The notes under the pieces: generated by a model | Database searches by the model: none | Told to the model about the DNA's origin: nothing | The model's input: only the letters and a program-made list of their open reading frames with translations | NCBI RefSeq assembly: GCF_006965445.1 | Contig: NZ_CP041356.1 | Span: forward strand, 1,240,001-1,304,000 | Length of the DNA stretch: 64,000 nucleotides | Direction of reading: 5' to 3' | Source of the DNA: Lactococcus protaetiae | GTDB taxonomy: Bacteria > Bacillota > Bacilli > Lactobacillales > Streptococcaceae | Part shown: positions 7,987 through 17,315 of the stretch, one piece after another | Layout of the letters: each line of letters begins with the position of its first letter | Numbering within the stretch: position 1 is the stretch's first letter | Position numbers and translations under genes: made by a program

Positions 7987-8520
7987 ATGAAAATTATACT
8001 TATTGGAAGTTCGGGTAGCGGAAAATCCACACTGACAAGGGAACTGTCAGTACTGACAGAAAGTTCAGTCTTACATTTGGATAGAGTTTTTCACGCCGCA
8101 GAGCATCATCAGCGTGAAGTTTTGCGCCAAACGACACGAGAGTTTATTGCAACTCATGAGTGTTGGATTATTGATGGAAACTATGGTTCTACTCTAGATG
8201 AGCGGATTCCTTTTGCCGATGTTATCATCTGGTTAAAAGTGCCTAGGCTGACGACTTTGATGCGTGTTATTAAGCGCTCGATAAAAGTTCGATGTCTGGG
8301 TCAAAAACGTCTTGATATGGCTTCAGAATTTGTTGAAAAATGGGATAAGGAATATCTCGAATTTTTAAAATTTGTTTGGAATTTTCCTAAAACAGAGTTT
8401 CCACAAATTGAAGAAAATTTGACAAAATTTGATGCATGGGATAAAGTGGTTATTTTGAAAAATCGAAAAGACAAGGCAAAATATTTGAATACGTTGCAAA
8501 AAATTCAAAAGATAAAATGA
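7987..8520 (+). CDS. P-loop kinase-like protein (DNA topology modulation/FlaR type)
   Basis: A 177-residue nucleotide-binding protein related to adenylate kinase. Walker A is GSSGSGKST (residues 7-15); HLDRVFH and the WIIDGNYGSTL motif near residue 60 match the family often annotated as topology modulation protein. Residues about 19-26 (ELSVLTESS) are encoded by an inserted CTGTCAGTACTGACAG palindrome. The true reaction is unknown. It ends 1 nt before the GTG of rnmV, so the two are probably co-transcribed. Confidence 0.8.
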   Translation: MKIILIGSSGSGKSTLTRELSVLTESSVLHLDRVFHAAEHHQREVLRQTTREFIATHECWIIDGNYGSTLDERIPFADVIIWLKVPRLTTLMRVIKRSIKVRCLGQKRLDMASEFVEKWDKEYLEFLKFVWNFPKTEFPQIEENLTKFDAWDKVVILKNRKDKAKYLNTLQKIQKIK

Positions 8521-8521
8521 A

Positions 8522-9106
8522 GTGAAAAATGTGATTGAAAAACAAAGAATAAATAAGGTCATCGTCGTTGAAGGACGTGATGATACAGCAAATCTTAAAC
8601 GATATTTTGATTGTGATACGTATGAAACGGGCGGAAGTTCGATTGATGAAAAAGATATTGAACGTCTCAAAAAACTGCACGAAAAACGAGGAATTGTTGT
8701 CTTTACCGACCCAGATTTTCAGGGAGAGAGAATTCGTAAAATAATCATGCAGGCGATTCCAACTGCAGAACACGCTTTTTTAAATCGTGCCGAAGCGCGT
8801 CCTAAAGGAAAAGGTTCGCTTGGTGTCGAACATGCCAAGTTTGACGATCTTCAAAAGGCGCTGACAGGAGTGTTAGGCGGTAAAAATTTACTGACAGAAA
8901 ATCTGTCAGCACTGACGCAAATGGATTTGATGAAATTTGGCTTGGTGATGGGTGTTGCTAGCCGTCGTCGGCGTGAATTTCTTTGTGAACAACTACGGAT
9001 TGGCTATGCTAATGGTAAGCAATTGCTTAAACGTTTGAATATGTTTGGCATTAGCTTTGAAGAAGTAGAAAAAGTGATGAACGGATTTGACGAAATTGCC
9101 AAATAA
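8522..9106 (+). CDS. rnmV: Ribonuclease M5
   Basis: Toprim-domain endonuclease that matures the ends of 5S rRNA. VVEGRDDTANLKR (Toprim glutamate near residue 17) and VVFTDPDFQGERIRK (acidic pair) are diagnostic; ARPKGKGSLGVEHA follows. The start is a GTG at 8522 or, equally possible, GTG at 8531; neither has a strong ribosome-binding site, suggesting translational coupling to the upstream gene. Codons around residues 120-130 (LLTENLSALT) come from two CTGACAG/CTGTCAG motifs. A strong terminator follows at 9109. In relatives the next gene is ksgA; here a repeat and a minus-strand gene separate them. Confidence 0.93.
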   Translation: MKNVIEKQRINKVIVVEGRDDTANLKRYFDCDTYETGGSSIDEKDIERLKKLHEKRGIVVFTDPDFQGERIRKIIMQAIPTAEHAFLNRAEARPKGKGSLGVEHAKFDDLQKALTGVLGGKNLLTENLSALTQMDLMKFGLVMGVASRRRREFLCEQLRIGYANGKQLLKRLNMFGISFEEVEKVMNGFDEIAK

Positions 9107-9108
9107 AA

Positions 9109-9142
9109 AATACTGTGAAAGATATTTTTCACAGTATTTTTT
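9109..9142 (+). terminator. rnmV terminator
   Basis: AATACTGTGAAA, short loop, TTTCACAGTATT and a T run: a 12-bp stem directly after the rnmV stop. Confidence 0.88.
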
Positions 9143-9327
9143 AATTTAACTTAGCAAGTACGTGCTATCTCGTCCCTTGGGTTACGCGATAAAAAGGCTG
9201 TCGATGCTCGCTACGTCACTAGGTGTAACAATTAGCATATCCGTTGCTGCTTTAGCGCAAACGGCTATTCTATAAAGTGGCTAGTCACAATCACAATTCT
9301 CCCACCAAATGATGTAATCACTTCAAA
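9143..9327 (-). repeat. Type II mosaic palindromic element (reverse)
   Basis: Right end TTAACTTAGCAAGTACGTGC on the left side and left end GTAATCACTTCAA on the right side: a matched type II pair in reverse orientation. Its left end supplies the last two codons and stop of the DUF212 gene. Confidence 0.78.
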
Positions 9328-9764
9328 ATCAGGGCAACAATAATACCTAAAATAGCACCACCTCCAACTTGAATAGGAGTGTGTCCAAGTAATTCTTTTA
9401 AGTTCTTGTCAATAGTGACACCGAGATTTTCCAAAATTATATTGATGAAATGAGCTTGGTGACCGGCTTGCCTGCGGATTCCTTGAGCATCATACATGAC
9501 GACAAAAGCGAAAACTGTTGCAATCGCAAAGAGTGCAGAGTTAAAGCCGTAGTCCAATCCGACAGATGTCGCTAAAGCAGTAACTAGGCTACTATGAGAG
9601 CTAGGCATTCCGCCAGTTGCAAAAAGAAGCTGCCAATCTAACTTATGAAAACGAATTAAGTCAATCAAAATTTTTATGATTTGAGCCAAAGCCCAACTCG
9701 CGATTGCTGTCCATAAAATGTGATTCTCTGCGATTTGCGTGAAAAATTGCATCAGTTTCTCCAT
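9318..9764 (-). CDS. DUF212 family membrane protein (PAP2-like)
   Basis: A 148-residue membrane protein of the DUF212/YuiD family, distantly related to PAP2 phosphatases. The GGMPSSHSS motif near residue 51 resembles the phosphatase signature, and the RRQAGHQAH segment follows. Three or four hydrophobic helices are visible. Met1 (9764) or Met5 (9752, with GGAG 6 nt upstream) may be the start. The C-terminus LILK and the stop are written by the terminal palindrome of a type II repeat, which suggests the element abuts or replaced the original 3' end. It lies in opposite orientation between rnmV and ksgA. The substrate is unknown. Confidence 0.82.
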   Translation of the reverse strand: MEKLMQFFTQIAENHILWTAIASWALAQIIKILIDLIRFHKLDWQLLFATGGMPSSHSSLVTALATSVGLDYGFNSALFAIATVFAFVVMYDAQGIRRQAGHQAHFINIILENLGVTIDKNLKELLGHTPIQVGGGAILGIIVALILK

Positions 9765-9773
9765 GAATTTCTT

Positions 9774-10106
9774 TTTATCAAAACAAGTGCGTGCTATCTC
9801 CGCCTTACGGCTACGCTGTCGATGCTCGCTACGCCACTAAAGTGGCTAGTCGCAATCGCAATACTCCGACCTCTTAGGTCGGAGATAAAGCAGCACTATC
9901 TCCGCTGCGCTACGCTGTCCATCCTCGCTACGGTGCAGAAGCACCTAGTCGGAATGGCAATCTTTGAATTTCGTCCGACTGCCATAGGGCGTTGGCGCTT
10001 TTAGCGCCTAGGCTTCTTGGACAAGGTGACCTCATATCGAAGATGTGAGGTTGTACCTTAAATTCAGTGGCGAGTTGAAACTCCCACTGAATAAGTCTTG
10101 ACTTCA
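9774..10106 (-). repeat. Type I mosaic palindromic element (reverse)
   Basis: Runs from TTTTTATCAAAACAAGTGCG to AAGTCTTGACTTCAT and contains six or more stems (for example CTCCGACCTCTTAGGTCGGAG, GGCGCTTTTAGCGCC and the CCTCATAT...ATGTGAGG pair). It is almost identical over its full length to the copy at 24545-24880, with only a handful of differences. Confidence 0.88.
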
Positions 10107-10207
10107 TATAAGTTTACCATGTTCAATAGACAATTTGATAATGATTTCGTGAAAATTTGATTGAGATTGCTGACAAATTATCAGAAGTGAAAAATCTTGT
10201 CGATTTT

Positions 10208-10222
10208 TGGTATAATACTTTT
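10208..10222 (+). promoter_or_regulatory. Extended -10 promoter of ksgA, leaderless start
   Basis: TGGTATAAT (10208-10216) then ACTTTT and ATG at 10223. The 6-nt gap leaves no room for a ribosome-binding site. Confidence 0.62.
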
Positions 10223-11104
10223 ATGACAAATACTGATATTGACCGCATCTCAAACATCATTCGCACGCAAGACATTTTACGGCGTCATGATTTCAATTTT
10301 AAGAAAAAGTTTGGACAAAATTTCCTGACAGACCATAATATTTTATCGAAAATCACGCAAACAGCAGAACTTTCAAAAGAAGTTAATGTCATCGAAATTG
10401 GTCCTGGTATTGGTTCTTTGACACAGTATTTGCTTGAAGAAGCTGCAGAGGTTATGGCGTTTGAAATTGATAAGACATTGATTCCAATTCTCACAGAGAC
10501 CCTTGCGCCTTATGATAATTTCACTTTAGTTAATGCGGATATTTTAAAGATTGATTTGATGGCAGCTATCCAGAATTTCAAAAATCCTAATCTGCCCATT
10601 AAAGTTGTCGCAAACCTGCCTTATTATATTACAACGCCTATTTTGATGCACTTGATTGAGAGCAAAATTCCTTTTGCTGAATTTGTCGTGATGATGCAAA
10701 AAGAGGTAGCAGATAGGATTGCGGCGAAGCCGAATAGTAAGGCTTATGGCTCCTTATCTATTGCGGTGCAATATTATATGGAGGCAAGCGTTGCTTTTGT
10801 TGTGCCACGTACTGTTTTCATTCCTGCGCCAAATGTGGATTCTGCGATTTTAAAAATGGTAAGAAGAAGCTCGCCACTTGTTGAGGTCAAAGATGAAGCG
10901 TGGTTTTTCAAGACGATGCATAGCAGCTTTGTCCATCGCCGTAAAACTTTGATGAATAATCTTCAGGCTGCTTTTGGCAAAGAAAACAAAGCTGAAATTG
11001 AGCAATATTTGCAAAAAGCTGAAATTTCACCATCTATTCGAGCAGAGGCGCTCTCAATTGCTGATTTTGCGAAATTGGCAGACGCTCTATTACCCTTAAA
11101 GTAA
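10223..11104 (+). CDS. rsmA: 16S rRNA dimethyladenosine transferase KsgA/RsmA
   Basis: Dimethylates two adjacent adenosines near the 3' end of 16S rRNA during 30S assembly, using S-adenosylmethionine. The 293-residue protein shows [11 protein letters not shown], the SAM motif [13 protein letters not shown] near residue 57, and the catalytic NLPYYITTP motif. The ATG at 10223 gives the usual N-terminus and sits 6 nt after an extended -10 box. The C-terminus ends LK followed by TAA inside the sequence AAGTAATCACTTCAA, a solo copy of the type II terminal palindrome. It is partner of rnmV and tatD in many genomes. Confidence 0.96.
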   Translation: MTNTDIDRISNIIRTQDILRRHDFNFKKKFGQNFLTDHNILSKITQTAELSKEVNVIEIGPGIGSLTQYLLEEAAEVMAFEIDKTLIPILTETLAPYDNFTLVNADILKIDLMAAIQNFKNPNLPIKVVANLPYYITTPILMHLIESKIPFAEFVVMMQKEVADRIAAKPNSKAYGSLSIAVQYYMEASVAFVVPRTVFIPAPNVDSAILKMVRRSSPLVEVKDEAWFFKTMHSSFVHRRKTLMNNLQAAFGKENKAEIEQYLQKAEISPSIRAEALSIADFAKLADALLPLK

Positions 11105-11197
11105 TCACTTCAATTTCTAAAAGTTCTTTTCATAAATTAAACAGTATTAAAAGAAAACGCTAGTCAAATCTAGTGTTTTTTGCTAGAATGAACTTGG

Positions 11198-12274
11198 ATG
11201 AAAGAGAGTATGAGCATGAGAATTGAAAATCTAAAAGCAAAAATGGCACGTGAAAATCTGGATAGTTTGCTTATCACAGATATGAAAAATATTTACTATT
11301 TGACAGGCTTTTCAGGAACAGCTGGAACAATTTTTTTAACTAAAACAAGAAATATCTTTATGACTGATAGCCGTTATAGTGAGATGGCGCGTGGTATTAT
11401 CAGTGGCTTTGAAATTATTGAAACCAGAGATGCTATCAGTATGCTGACAGAATTGTCAATCGCTGACAATGTCAAAAATGTGGGCTTTGAAGATACAGTG
11501 GACTATGCTTTTTTCAAAAGATTATCAGGAGCAACTCCTCAAATGGAACTTTTTGCTACGACAAATTATCTGCTTGAATTGCGTCAAATTAAAGATAGTT
11601 CAGAGATTAGAACCATTCAAAAAGCGTGTGAAATCGCTGATGAAGCATTTAGTGAAGCACTTAAATTTATTGAACCAGGTCGCACAGAAATTGAAGTTGC
11701 CAATTTCCTTGACTTCAAGATGCGCGATATGGGAGCAAGTGGTATTTCATTTGATACTATTGTTGCCAGCGGTAAAAGAAGCAGCTTGCCGCACGGCGTT
11801 GCTACTCATAAAATGATTGAATTTGGCGATGTGGTAACCATTGATTTTGGCTGTTATTATGAGCATTACGCAAGTGACATGACACGGACTATTTTTGTAG
11901 GGTCAGTTGATGACAAGATGGCAGAAATTTATCATACGGTGCAAAAAGCGAATCAATTGTTGATTGAGCAAGCGAGATCTGGGATGACTTATGCAGACTA
12001 CGATCGTGTTCCACGAGAAGTGATTGAAACAGCAGGTTTCGGAAAATATTTCACACATGGTATTGGGCATGGATTAGGATTAGATGTTCATGAAATCCCT
12101 TATTTTAGCCAAGCGATGCTAGAGCCAGTTTTGCAAAGTGGAATGGTTGTCACAGATGAACCAGGGATTTATTTACCAGAATTTGGAGGTGTCCGGATTG
12201 AAGATGACCTGCTAATTACTGACAACGGCTGTGAAGTGCTGACAAAAGCACCCAAAGAGCTTATCGTTATTTGA
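11198..12274 (+). CDS. pepP: Xaa-Pro aminopeptidase family metallopeptidase (M24B)
   Basis: Cytoplasmic aminopeptidase that releases N-terminal residues before proline. The creatinase-like N-domain (LLITDMKNIYYLTGFSG) precedes the pita-bread catalytic domain from about residue 130. Metal ligands are visible: VTIDFGCYYEHYASDMTRT, GHGLGLDVHE, TDEPGIYLP and RIEDDLLIT. Possible starts are 11198, 11210 and 11216; MRIENLK at 11216 looks like the family N-terminus, while TGCTAGAAT lies 8 nt before 11198. Residues near 85 (MLTELS) derive from CTGACAG-type DNA. Its placement just upstream of efp is the classic pepP-efp arrangement. Confidence 0.9.
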   Translation: MKESMSMRIENLKAKMARENLDSLLITDMKNIYYLTGFSGTAGTIFLTKTRNIFMTDSRYSEMARGIISGFEIIETRDAISMLTELSIADNVKNVGFEDTVDYAFFKRLSGATPQMELFATTNYLLELRQIKDSSEIRTIQKACEIADEAFSEALKFIEPGRTEIEVANFLDFKMRDMGASGISFDTIVASGKRSSLPHGVATHKMIEFGDVVTIDFGCYYEHYASDMTRTIFVGSVDDKMAEIYHTVQKANQLLIEQARSGMTYADYDRVPREVIETAGFGKYFTHGIGHGLGLDVHEIPYFSQAMLEPVLQSGMVVTDEPGIYLPEFGGVRIEDDLLITDNGCEVLTKAPKELIVI

Positions 12275-12342
12275 AAAAACGCCCATCTTGTGATAGAATA
12301 AGATGTTAAATCCTGTCATTTCCCTTTTTTCGTGTGTAAAAA

Positions 12343-12366
12343 TTCTGTCAGTATACTGACAGAAAA
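12343..12366 (+). repeat. CTGTCAGTATACTGACAG perfect palindrome
   Basis: A perfect palindrome (core CTGTCAGTATACTGACAG, extended by TT/AA) between pepP and efp. It may serve as terminator or operator; it belongs to the high-copy CTGTCAG family. Confidence 0.75.
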
Positions 12367-12444
12367 AGATAGAGCTGACAACTTTGGAAGTGGCTTAAAA
12401 ATGACAGAATATCTAAATTTAAAATATTAGGAGATACATAAACA

Positions 12445-13002
12445 ATGGTTTTAGCAAAAGATCTTAAATCAGGTATGACATTTTTGAACGGAGATAAACT
12501 TCTTCGTGTTATGGAAGCAAGCCACCACAAACCAGGTAAAGGTAATACAATCATGCGTATGAAACTTAAAGATGTACGCTCAGGTTCAACATTTGATGAC
12601 ACTTATCGTCCTGAAGATAAATTTGAACAAGCAGTTATCGAAACAGTAAATGCTCAATATCTCTACCAAATGGATGATACAGCGTTTTTCATGAACAATG
12701 AAACTTATGACCAATATGAAATTCCAGTTGAACAAGTCAAAGATGAATTGCTTTATGTCCTCGAAAATACTGACGTAAAAATCCAATTTTACGGTACAGA
12801 AGTAATTGGGATTCAACTTCCAACAACTGTTATTCTCGAAGTTACTGAAACACAACCATCAATCAAAGGCGCAACTGTTACAGGTTCAGGTAAACCAGCA
12901 ACAATGGAAACAGGTCTTGTGGTTAACGTTCCAGACTTCGTTGAAGTAGGTACAAAACTTGAAATCAACACAATGACAGGCGAATATTTGAAACGTGCAT
13001 AA
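12445..13002 (+). CDS. efp: Elongation factor P
   Basis: Binds the ribosome between P and E sites and relieves stalling at polyproline. The 185-residue protein has the three-domain layout: KOW-like N-domain with HHKPGKGN (Lys32 is the tip residue that can be modified), the central OB domain ([10 protein letters not shown]), and the C-terminal OB domain with [27 protein letters not shown] lies 13 nt before the ATG. Codon use is biased toward frequent codons, as expected for a highly expressed gene. Confidence 0.97.
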   Translation: MVLAKDLKSGMTFLNGDKLLRVMEASHHKPGKGNTIMRMKLKDVRSGSTFDDTYRPEDKFEQAVIETVNAQYLYQMDDTAFFMNNETYDQYEIPVEQVKDELLYVLENTDVKIQFYGTEVIGIQLPTTVILEVTETQPSIKGATVTGSGKPATMETGLVVNVPDFVEVGTKLEINTMTGEYLKRA

Positions 13003-13010
13003 TGATTAGG

Positions 13011-13032
13011 TTCTGTCAGTACTGACAGAACT
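13011..13032 (+). repeat. CTGTCAGTACTGACAG palindrome after efp
   Basis: A 22-bp perfect palindrome directly after the efp stop, followed by another GTCAG half-site; possibly the efp terminator. Confidence 0.7.
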
Positions 13033-13040
13033 TTGTCAGT

Positions 13041-13274
13041 TCATCAAAACAAGTGCGTGCTAATACTCCGACCTAGGTGTAACAACTAGCATATCCGTAA
13101 GTTGCTAAAGCAACAACGGCTACCCTATCTTAGGTAGGAGATAAAGCAGCACTAAGCTTTGAATTTCGTCCGACTAAATTAAGTGGTGAGTTGCCCTTTT
13201 ATCAGTCGCTTCAGCGACTAGAGAAAATGGACAAATGTTTTACGAAACTCCCAGTGAATAAGTCTTGACTTCAT
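13041..13274 (-). repeat. Type I mosaic palindromic element (reverse)
   Basis: TCATCAAAACAAGTGCGTGC at one end, AAGTCTTGACTTCAT at the other, with the AGTCGCTTCAGCGACT stem nested in the ATTCAGTGG-type hairpin. Fills the efp to asp23 gap. Confidence 0.82.
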
Positions 13275-13350
13275 TTTGTAAACGAAATTCTATAAAACCC
13301 ACTGATTTGTTCTAGTAAAGTGGGGCAGGATTTAATAAGAGGAAATCAAT

Positions 13351-13752
13351 ATGGCAGAAAAAACTGTACATTCTGAAGAACTTGGTGATATCGTCATTGC
13401 TCCCGAAGTTCTTGAAGTTATTATTGGCATTACAACAGCCAAAATCGAAGGTGTTTATGCGCTCCGTAACAAACGTTTTTCAGACCGACTTGGTAAGAAA
13501 AATGAAGGACGAGGGGTTTACATTGACTCAAAAGATGATAAAGTTACTGTTGACATCTATGTTTACCTCACATATGGCGTGAGTGTACCAGCAGTTGCTG
13601 CAAAAATTCAAAAAGAAGTGAAAGAAGCAGTCGCTCAAGCCACTGAAATTATAGTTGATGAAGTAAATATCCATATTGTGGGTGTTGTAACAGAGAAACT
13701 TCCAAAACCAGCGCTTGAAGATTTGTTTGACGAGGGATTTTTTGATGCCTAA
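13351..13752 (+). CDS. Asp23/Gls24 family envelope stress response protein (YqhY-like)
   Basis: A 133-residue Asp23-domain protein. The conserved GDIVIAPEVLEVIIGITTAKIEGVYAL start, the VDIYVYLTYGVSVPAVAAKIQKEVK core and the VNIHIVGVV strand define the family. In Firmicutes, YqhY-type members sit next to nusB and accD and have been linked to acetyl-CoA carboxylase activity; here nusB overlaps its last 8 nt, so the two are translationally coupled. AGAGGAAA precedes the ATG. Confidence 0.92.
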   Translation: MAEKTVHSEELGDIVIAPEVLEVIIGITTAKIEGVYALRNKRFSDRLGKKNEGRGVYIDSKDDKVTVDIYVYLTYGVSVPAVAAKIQKEVKEAVAQATEIIVDEVNIHIVGVVTEKLPKPALEDLFDEGFFDA

Positions 13753-14719
13753 GACGCTCAATCAACATCAAATTCGTAGACGTGCTGTGCAAGCGTTGTT
13801 TAGCTATAAAGTCCAAAATGATATGGCAACAACTGTTGTCAGCGAGTTTCGTAAAAATGTGGAAAGTCTTGAAGCAGCTTTATCGCAACCCATTCGTTTT
13901 GAAGTCGAATATAGAGATGAACGCATTACAGTTCGCAAATTCCCAAAGCAACTTTCTAAACCATTAGAAGCTATTGCAGGAATTTATGACATTCTTGGTG
14001 TGGAAAATGTTGAAAAAACAGCAGTGACTAAAGCAATGACTTTCATGCGTGATTTTGGTGGTCTCACGAAAAAAATGAATGAATACGAAGCTAACGATTT
14101 GTTCAAAGGTATCATGGCAAATTTGAAACTTGTGAAATTGTTCCAAATTGACCTTGATGATGAAGCACCAGTAGCACCAAAAGTTCTAGAATTTTTGCGT
14201 GCTTTACCGCAAGATTCAACGAGTGAACAAGCACTTGCTACTTTCCAAAAAATATTCTCAATGCTTCATGAAAATATTTTGGAGAAATATACCCTTGACT
14301 TATTTACCCCTGTTCAACTACAAAATGAGTTGGATGAAAAATTAAGTCAGGCTGAGCTTAAAGCTCAAGCTCAAACGGATGAATTGTTGAGAAAAACAAA
14401 AGTTTTTGTGCTCAACTATGATAATGATGCCCCAGAAGCTATTGAAGCGCCTGAATACTTCACCACTTTGGTTGATGGTATCCTTGCAAACTCAACCACG
14501 CTTGAGGCAGAGCTTTCAAAATATTTAGCAAAAAATTGGTCCTTTGCGCGCTTAACCTTAGTTGAGCAAAGTCTCCTTTTAGTTGCCGCTTACGAAATCA
14601 TGTTTACAGACACCCCAGATGTTGTCGCAGTCAATGAAGCGATTGAACTTTCAAAAGATTTCAGTGATGAAAAGTCAAGTCGATTTGTCAATGGCGTGCT
14701 GACTAATTTGGTTAAATGA
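13745..14719 (+). CDS. nusB: Transcription antitermination protein NusB, with a long internal extension
   Basis: Part of the antitermination complex for rRNA operons; it binds boxA RNA with S10. The start ATG at 13745 overlaps the asp23-like stop and gives MPKTLNQHQIRRRAVQALFSY, the first NusB helix. The usual NusB C-terminal half (YLAKNWSFARLTLVEQSLLLVAAYEIMF ... VAVNEAIELSKDFSDEKSSRFVNGVLTNL) is intact. Between residues about 25 and 240 lies an extra, mostly helical, charged region. The total of 324 residues is about twice the usual 130-160. The extra region shows no stop or repeat and looks genuine. Confidence 0.88.
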   Translation: MPKTLNQHQIRRRAVQALFSYKVQNDMATTVVSEFRKNVESLEAALSQPIRFEVEYRDERITVRKFPKQLSKPLEAIAGIYDILGVENVEKTAVTKAMTFMRDFGGLTKKMNEYEANDLFKGIMANLKLVKLFQIDLDDEAPVAPKVLEFLRALPQDSTSEQALATFQKIFSMLHENILEKYTLDLFTPVQLQNELDEKLSQAELKAQAQTDELLRKTKVFVLNYDNDAPEAIEAPEYFTTLVDGILANSTTLEAELSKYLAKNWSFARLTLVEQSLLLVAAYEIMFTDTPDVVAVNEAIELSKDFSDEKSSRFVNGVLTNLVK

Positions 14720-14762
14720 TATTTAACTTTCCTCTGTGGTGGTAATATATCAATATAAAATT

Positions 14763-14791
14763 CCAATCAGTTTTTTCTGGTTGGTTTTTTT
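14763..14791 (+). terminator. nusB terminator
   Basis: CCAATCAG, T-rich loop, CTGGTTGG and a run of T. Confidence 0.85.
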
Positions 14792-14916
14792 AATACAAAA
14801 TATGTAAGAAAAGTAATAGAAAGACATAAAAATGTTCCAATGTGAATAAAGGATTATTTTTTCTGAAAACTCACAATAAATATTGGCATATTTTTCCTAA
14901 ATAATATATAATGAAA

Positions 14917-14945
14917 TTGTTAGAAAACGTTTTCTTTTCATGAAT
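14917..14945 (+). promoter_or_regulatory. malQ promoter region with cre/MalR-type operator
   Basis: TATAAT at 14917-14922 lacks a good -35. The 14-bp palindrome AGAAAACGTTTTCT (14932-14945) lies over the expected transcription start and fits a LacI-family site (CcpA or a MalR-type regulator). Binding here would repress, giving carbon-source control of the glycogen genes. A leader of about 170 nt follows. Confidence 0.65.
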
Positions 14946-15120
14946 TTCACATCATTTTTACACTAGTTTATCCTTGATTTTTGTAAAAAATTATCAGATG
15001 AACTACAGACAAACTGTTTTGCAGCGAGTGGGAAAAGCGAACCTTTTCTTATTTGCAGTCTTGATGCGTTGCATCCAACGTTAAACAGTGTCAGGAAATA
15101 AACGGAGTAAGGAGTACAAG

Positions 15121-17131
15121 ATGGCGGAAAAATTTTCAATAAAACCGCATGGTTCTGTGCCATATCATACAGGAGTAGCCATTCCTGTCTTTTCTCTCAG
15201 GACTGAGCACTCAAGTGGAGTGGGACAGTTTTCTGACCTCAGGCATTTAGCAGATTTTACAAAAAAGTCAGGTATGGATGTCATCCAGCTCTTACCGATT
15301 AATGATACAACAACATTTATGGACTGGAGGGATTCCTACCCCTATCGTGCGATTTCTGTGTTCGCTCTTCACCCTATTTACTTAGATATTCATGCTTTCC
15401 TAGCACAATACACTCAAGCTCAAAAAGATGAATTATTAGAAGCAGAAGCTGAACTCAATCAAAAAGAAGAGATTGATTATGAGAAAAGTTTAGCTTTAAA
15501 ATGGAAATATGCAAAGATTATTTACCATAAAACGGCAGAAAAAGTAAAATTAACGGCAGATTATCAGACTTTTTACAACTCAAGAAAATCATGGTTAGAA
15601 CCTTATGCAGCATTTTCATATTTGCGAGATAAGAATAAAACTGCTGATTTCACAAGATGGAGAGGTTATTCTCGTTATACGACAAAGATATTTGGAGCAC
15701 TAAGTCGTGATGAAAAAGTCGCTCAGGAATTAGATATTTACATCTTTGTCCAATATCTTTTGCATACTCAGTTATTAGATGCGGTGAACTATTGTCACGA
15801 GCTAGGAATTGCTATCAAAGGTGACATCGCAATTGGTATTGCTCATGATTCGGTAGATGCTTGGACAAATCCAGAGCTATTTAATCTAGAAATGCAAGCA
15901 GGCGCACCGCCAGATGTTTTTGCAGTAAATGGACAGAACTGGGATTTCCAACTTATAACTGGGATAAAATGGCACAGGATGAGTATGCTTGGTGGAAAGA
16001 TCGAATGATTGCAATGGCAGAGTATTTCGATGCCTATCGTTTAGACCATATTTTAGGTTTCTTTCGTATTTGGGAAATGCCTAAAGGGAGCGTTCGGGTT
16101 TATTAGGGAAGTTTTCGCCTGCTCTAGCGTTGACTATAGAAGAAATAGAAAACACTTATGGGATTCCACTTCGTGCATGGGGTATAGAACGATTCACTCA
16201 ACCTTTTATCAAGGATTGGGTGATTGATGAGATTTTTGGACGGGATAATAGAGATTTTATTATTCAACAGTTTCTTCAATATAACAAATATGGAAATTAT
16301 ATATTAAAGACTGAATTTGATACTCAAAAGAAAGTTGAAGCAGCAGGACTTGAAGATTGGGTAAGAGATGGTTTATTTACCTTGCACGAAAATGTCATTT
16401 TTCTCCCCGACCATAAAGATGAAGAACTTTATCATCCTAGGATAACATTGACGTCCACCATTAGTTTTAGGGAATTTGGTCAAGAGTATCAACAACGTTT
16501 AGAACATTTGTATAATGATTATTTCTACGGAAGAAATTATGATTTTTGGAAAGAGCGCGCCTATGAAAAGCTTCCAGCAATCAAAAATTCTACTTCAATG
16601 TTAGCCTGTGGGGAAGACCTTGGCATGGTACCAGACAATGTACCAGATGTCATGTATCATTTAGAAATCTTGCGATTAATTATTGAACGTATGCCAGCCG
16701 ATGACAGTTTTGTCAATGGTTTACAGTATGCACCGTATTTATCAGTAGTCACTACTTCAAGTCATGATACCAGTCCTTTACGCGCTTGGTGGGAAGAAAA
16801 TCGTGAAGTGACACAACGTTACTACAACGAAATCATGGGTTGGTGGGGAGAAGCTCCCTATGAAGCTACACCAGAGATTATTCAAGAAATTATCAAACGT
16901 AATCTTAATTCAGATGCAATGATGGTCATTTTGCCATTACAAGATTGGCTTGCGACAGATGGAAATATAAGGAATAAAAATGCTCATGCAGAGCAAATCA
17001 ATATTCCTTCAAATCCGTTCCATTACTGGCGTTATCGTTTGCATCTCTCACTTGAAACACTGGCAAAAAATAATGAATTCACAGAATTTTTATCAGAGTT
17101 TATCGCTGATTCTAAGCGAAAAACTTGGTAG
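15121..17131 (+). pseudogene. malQ: 4-alpha-glucanotransferase (amylomaltase), two frameshifts
   Basis: GH77 enzyme that transfers maltodextrin chains between glucans. The start at 15121 follows AAGGAG. Frame 1 reads SSGVGQFSDLRHLADF, FVQYLLHTQLL, GDIAIGIAHDSVDAW and GAPPDVFAVNGQNWDF. Adding one C to the CC at 15948-15949 restores P-TYNWDKM and then EYFDAYRLDHILGFFRIWEMP, which carries the nucleophile aspartate. Adding one G to the GGG at 16096-16098 restores GLLGKFSPALALTIEE. The last frame has ACGEDLGMVPDNVP (acid/base) and SSHDTSPLRAWW. The repaired length is about 670 residues. First gene of the glycogen cluster; either an assembly artefact or a decayed gene. Confidence 0.9.
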
Positions 17132-17315
17132 AATCATCAATTAATACTTAAGGTAAATCTAAGAAAATCCAAATTACCTCATTTTCTTACCTATTCCGAT
17201 TAAGCAAAATTAACTCAAATTTATATCATTTGTATTTAGAAGTGTTAAATTATAAAATAATAAGAAGTTAGTAAAAAAATTATTAAAAAGCTTATCAAAA
17301 AATGGAGGTTCCATT

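Noticed and set aside
9720-10004. 94-codon frame, nearly repeated at 24523-24777
   Set aside because: Both are translations of the same mosaic repeat; the resemblance reflects repeat copies, not a protein family.
14900-15120. T-box leader for the malQ operon
   Set aside because: No T-box sequence (TGGNACCGCG-type) or specifier loop could be found.
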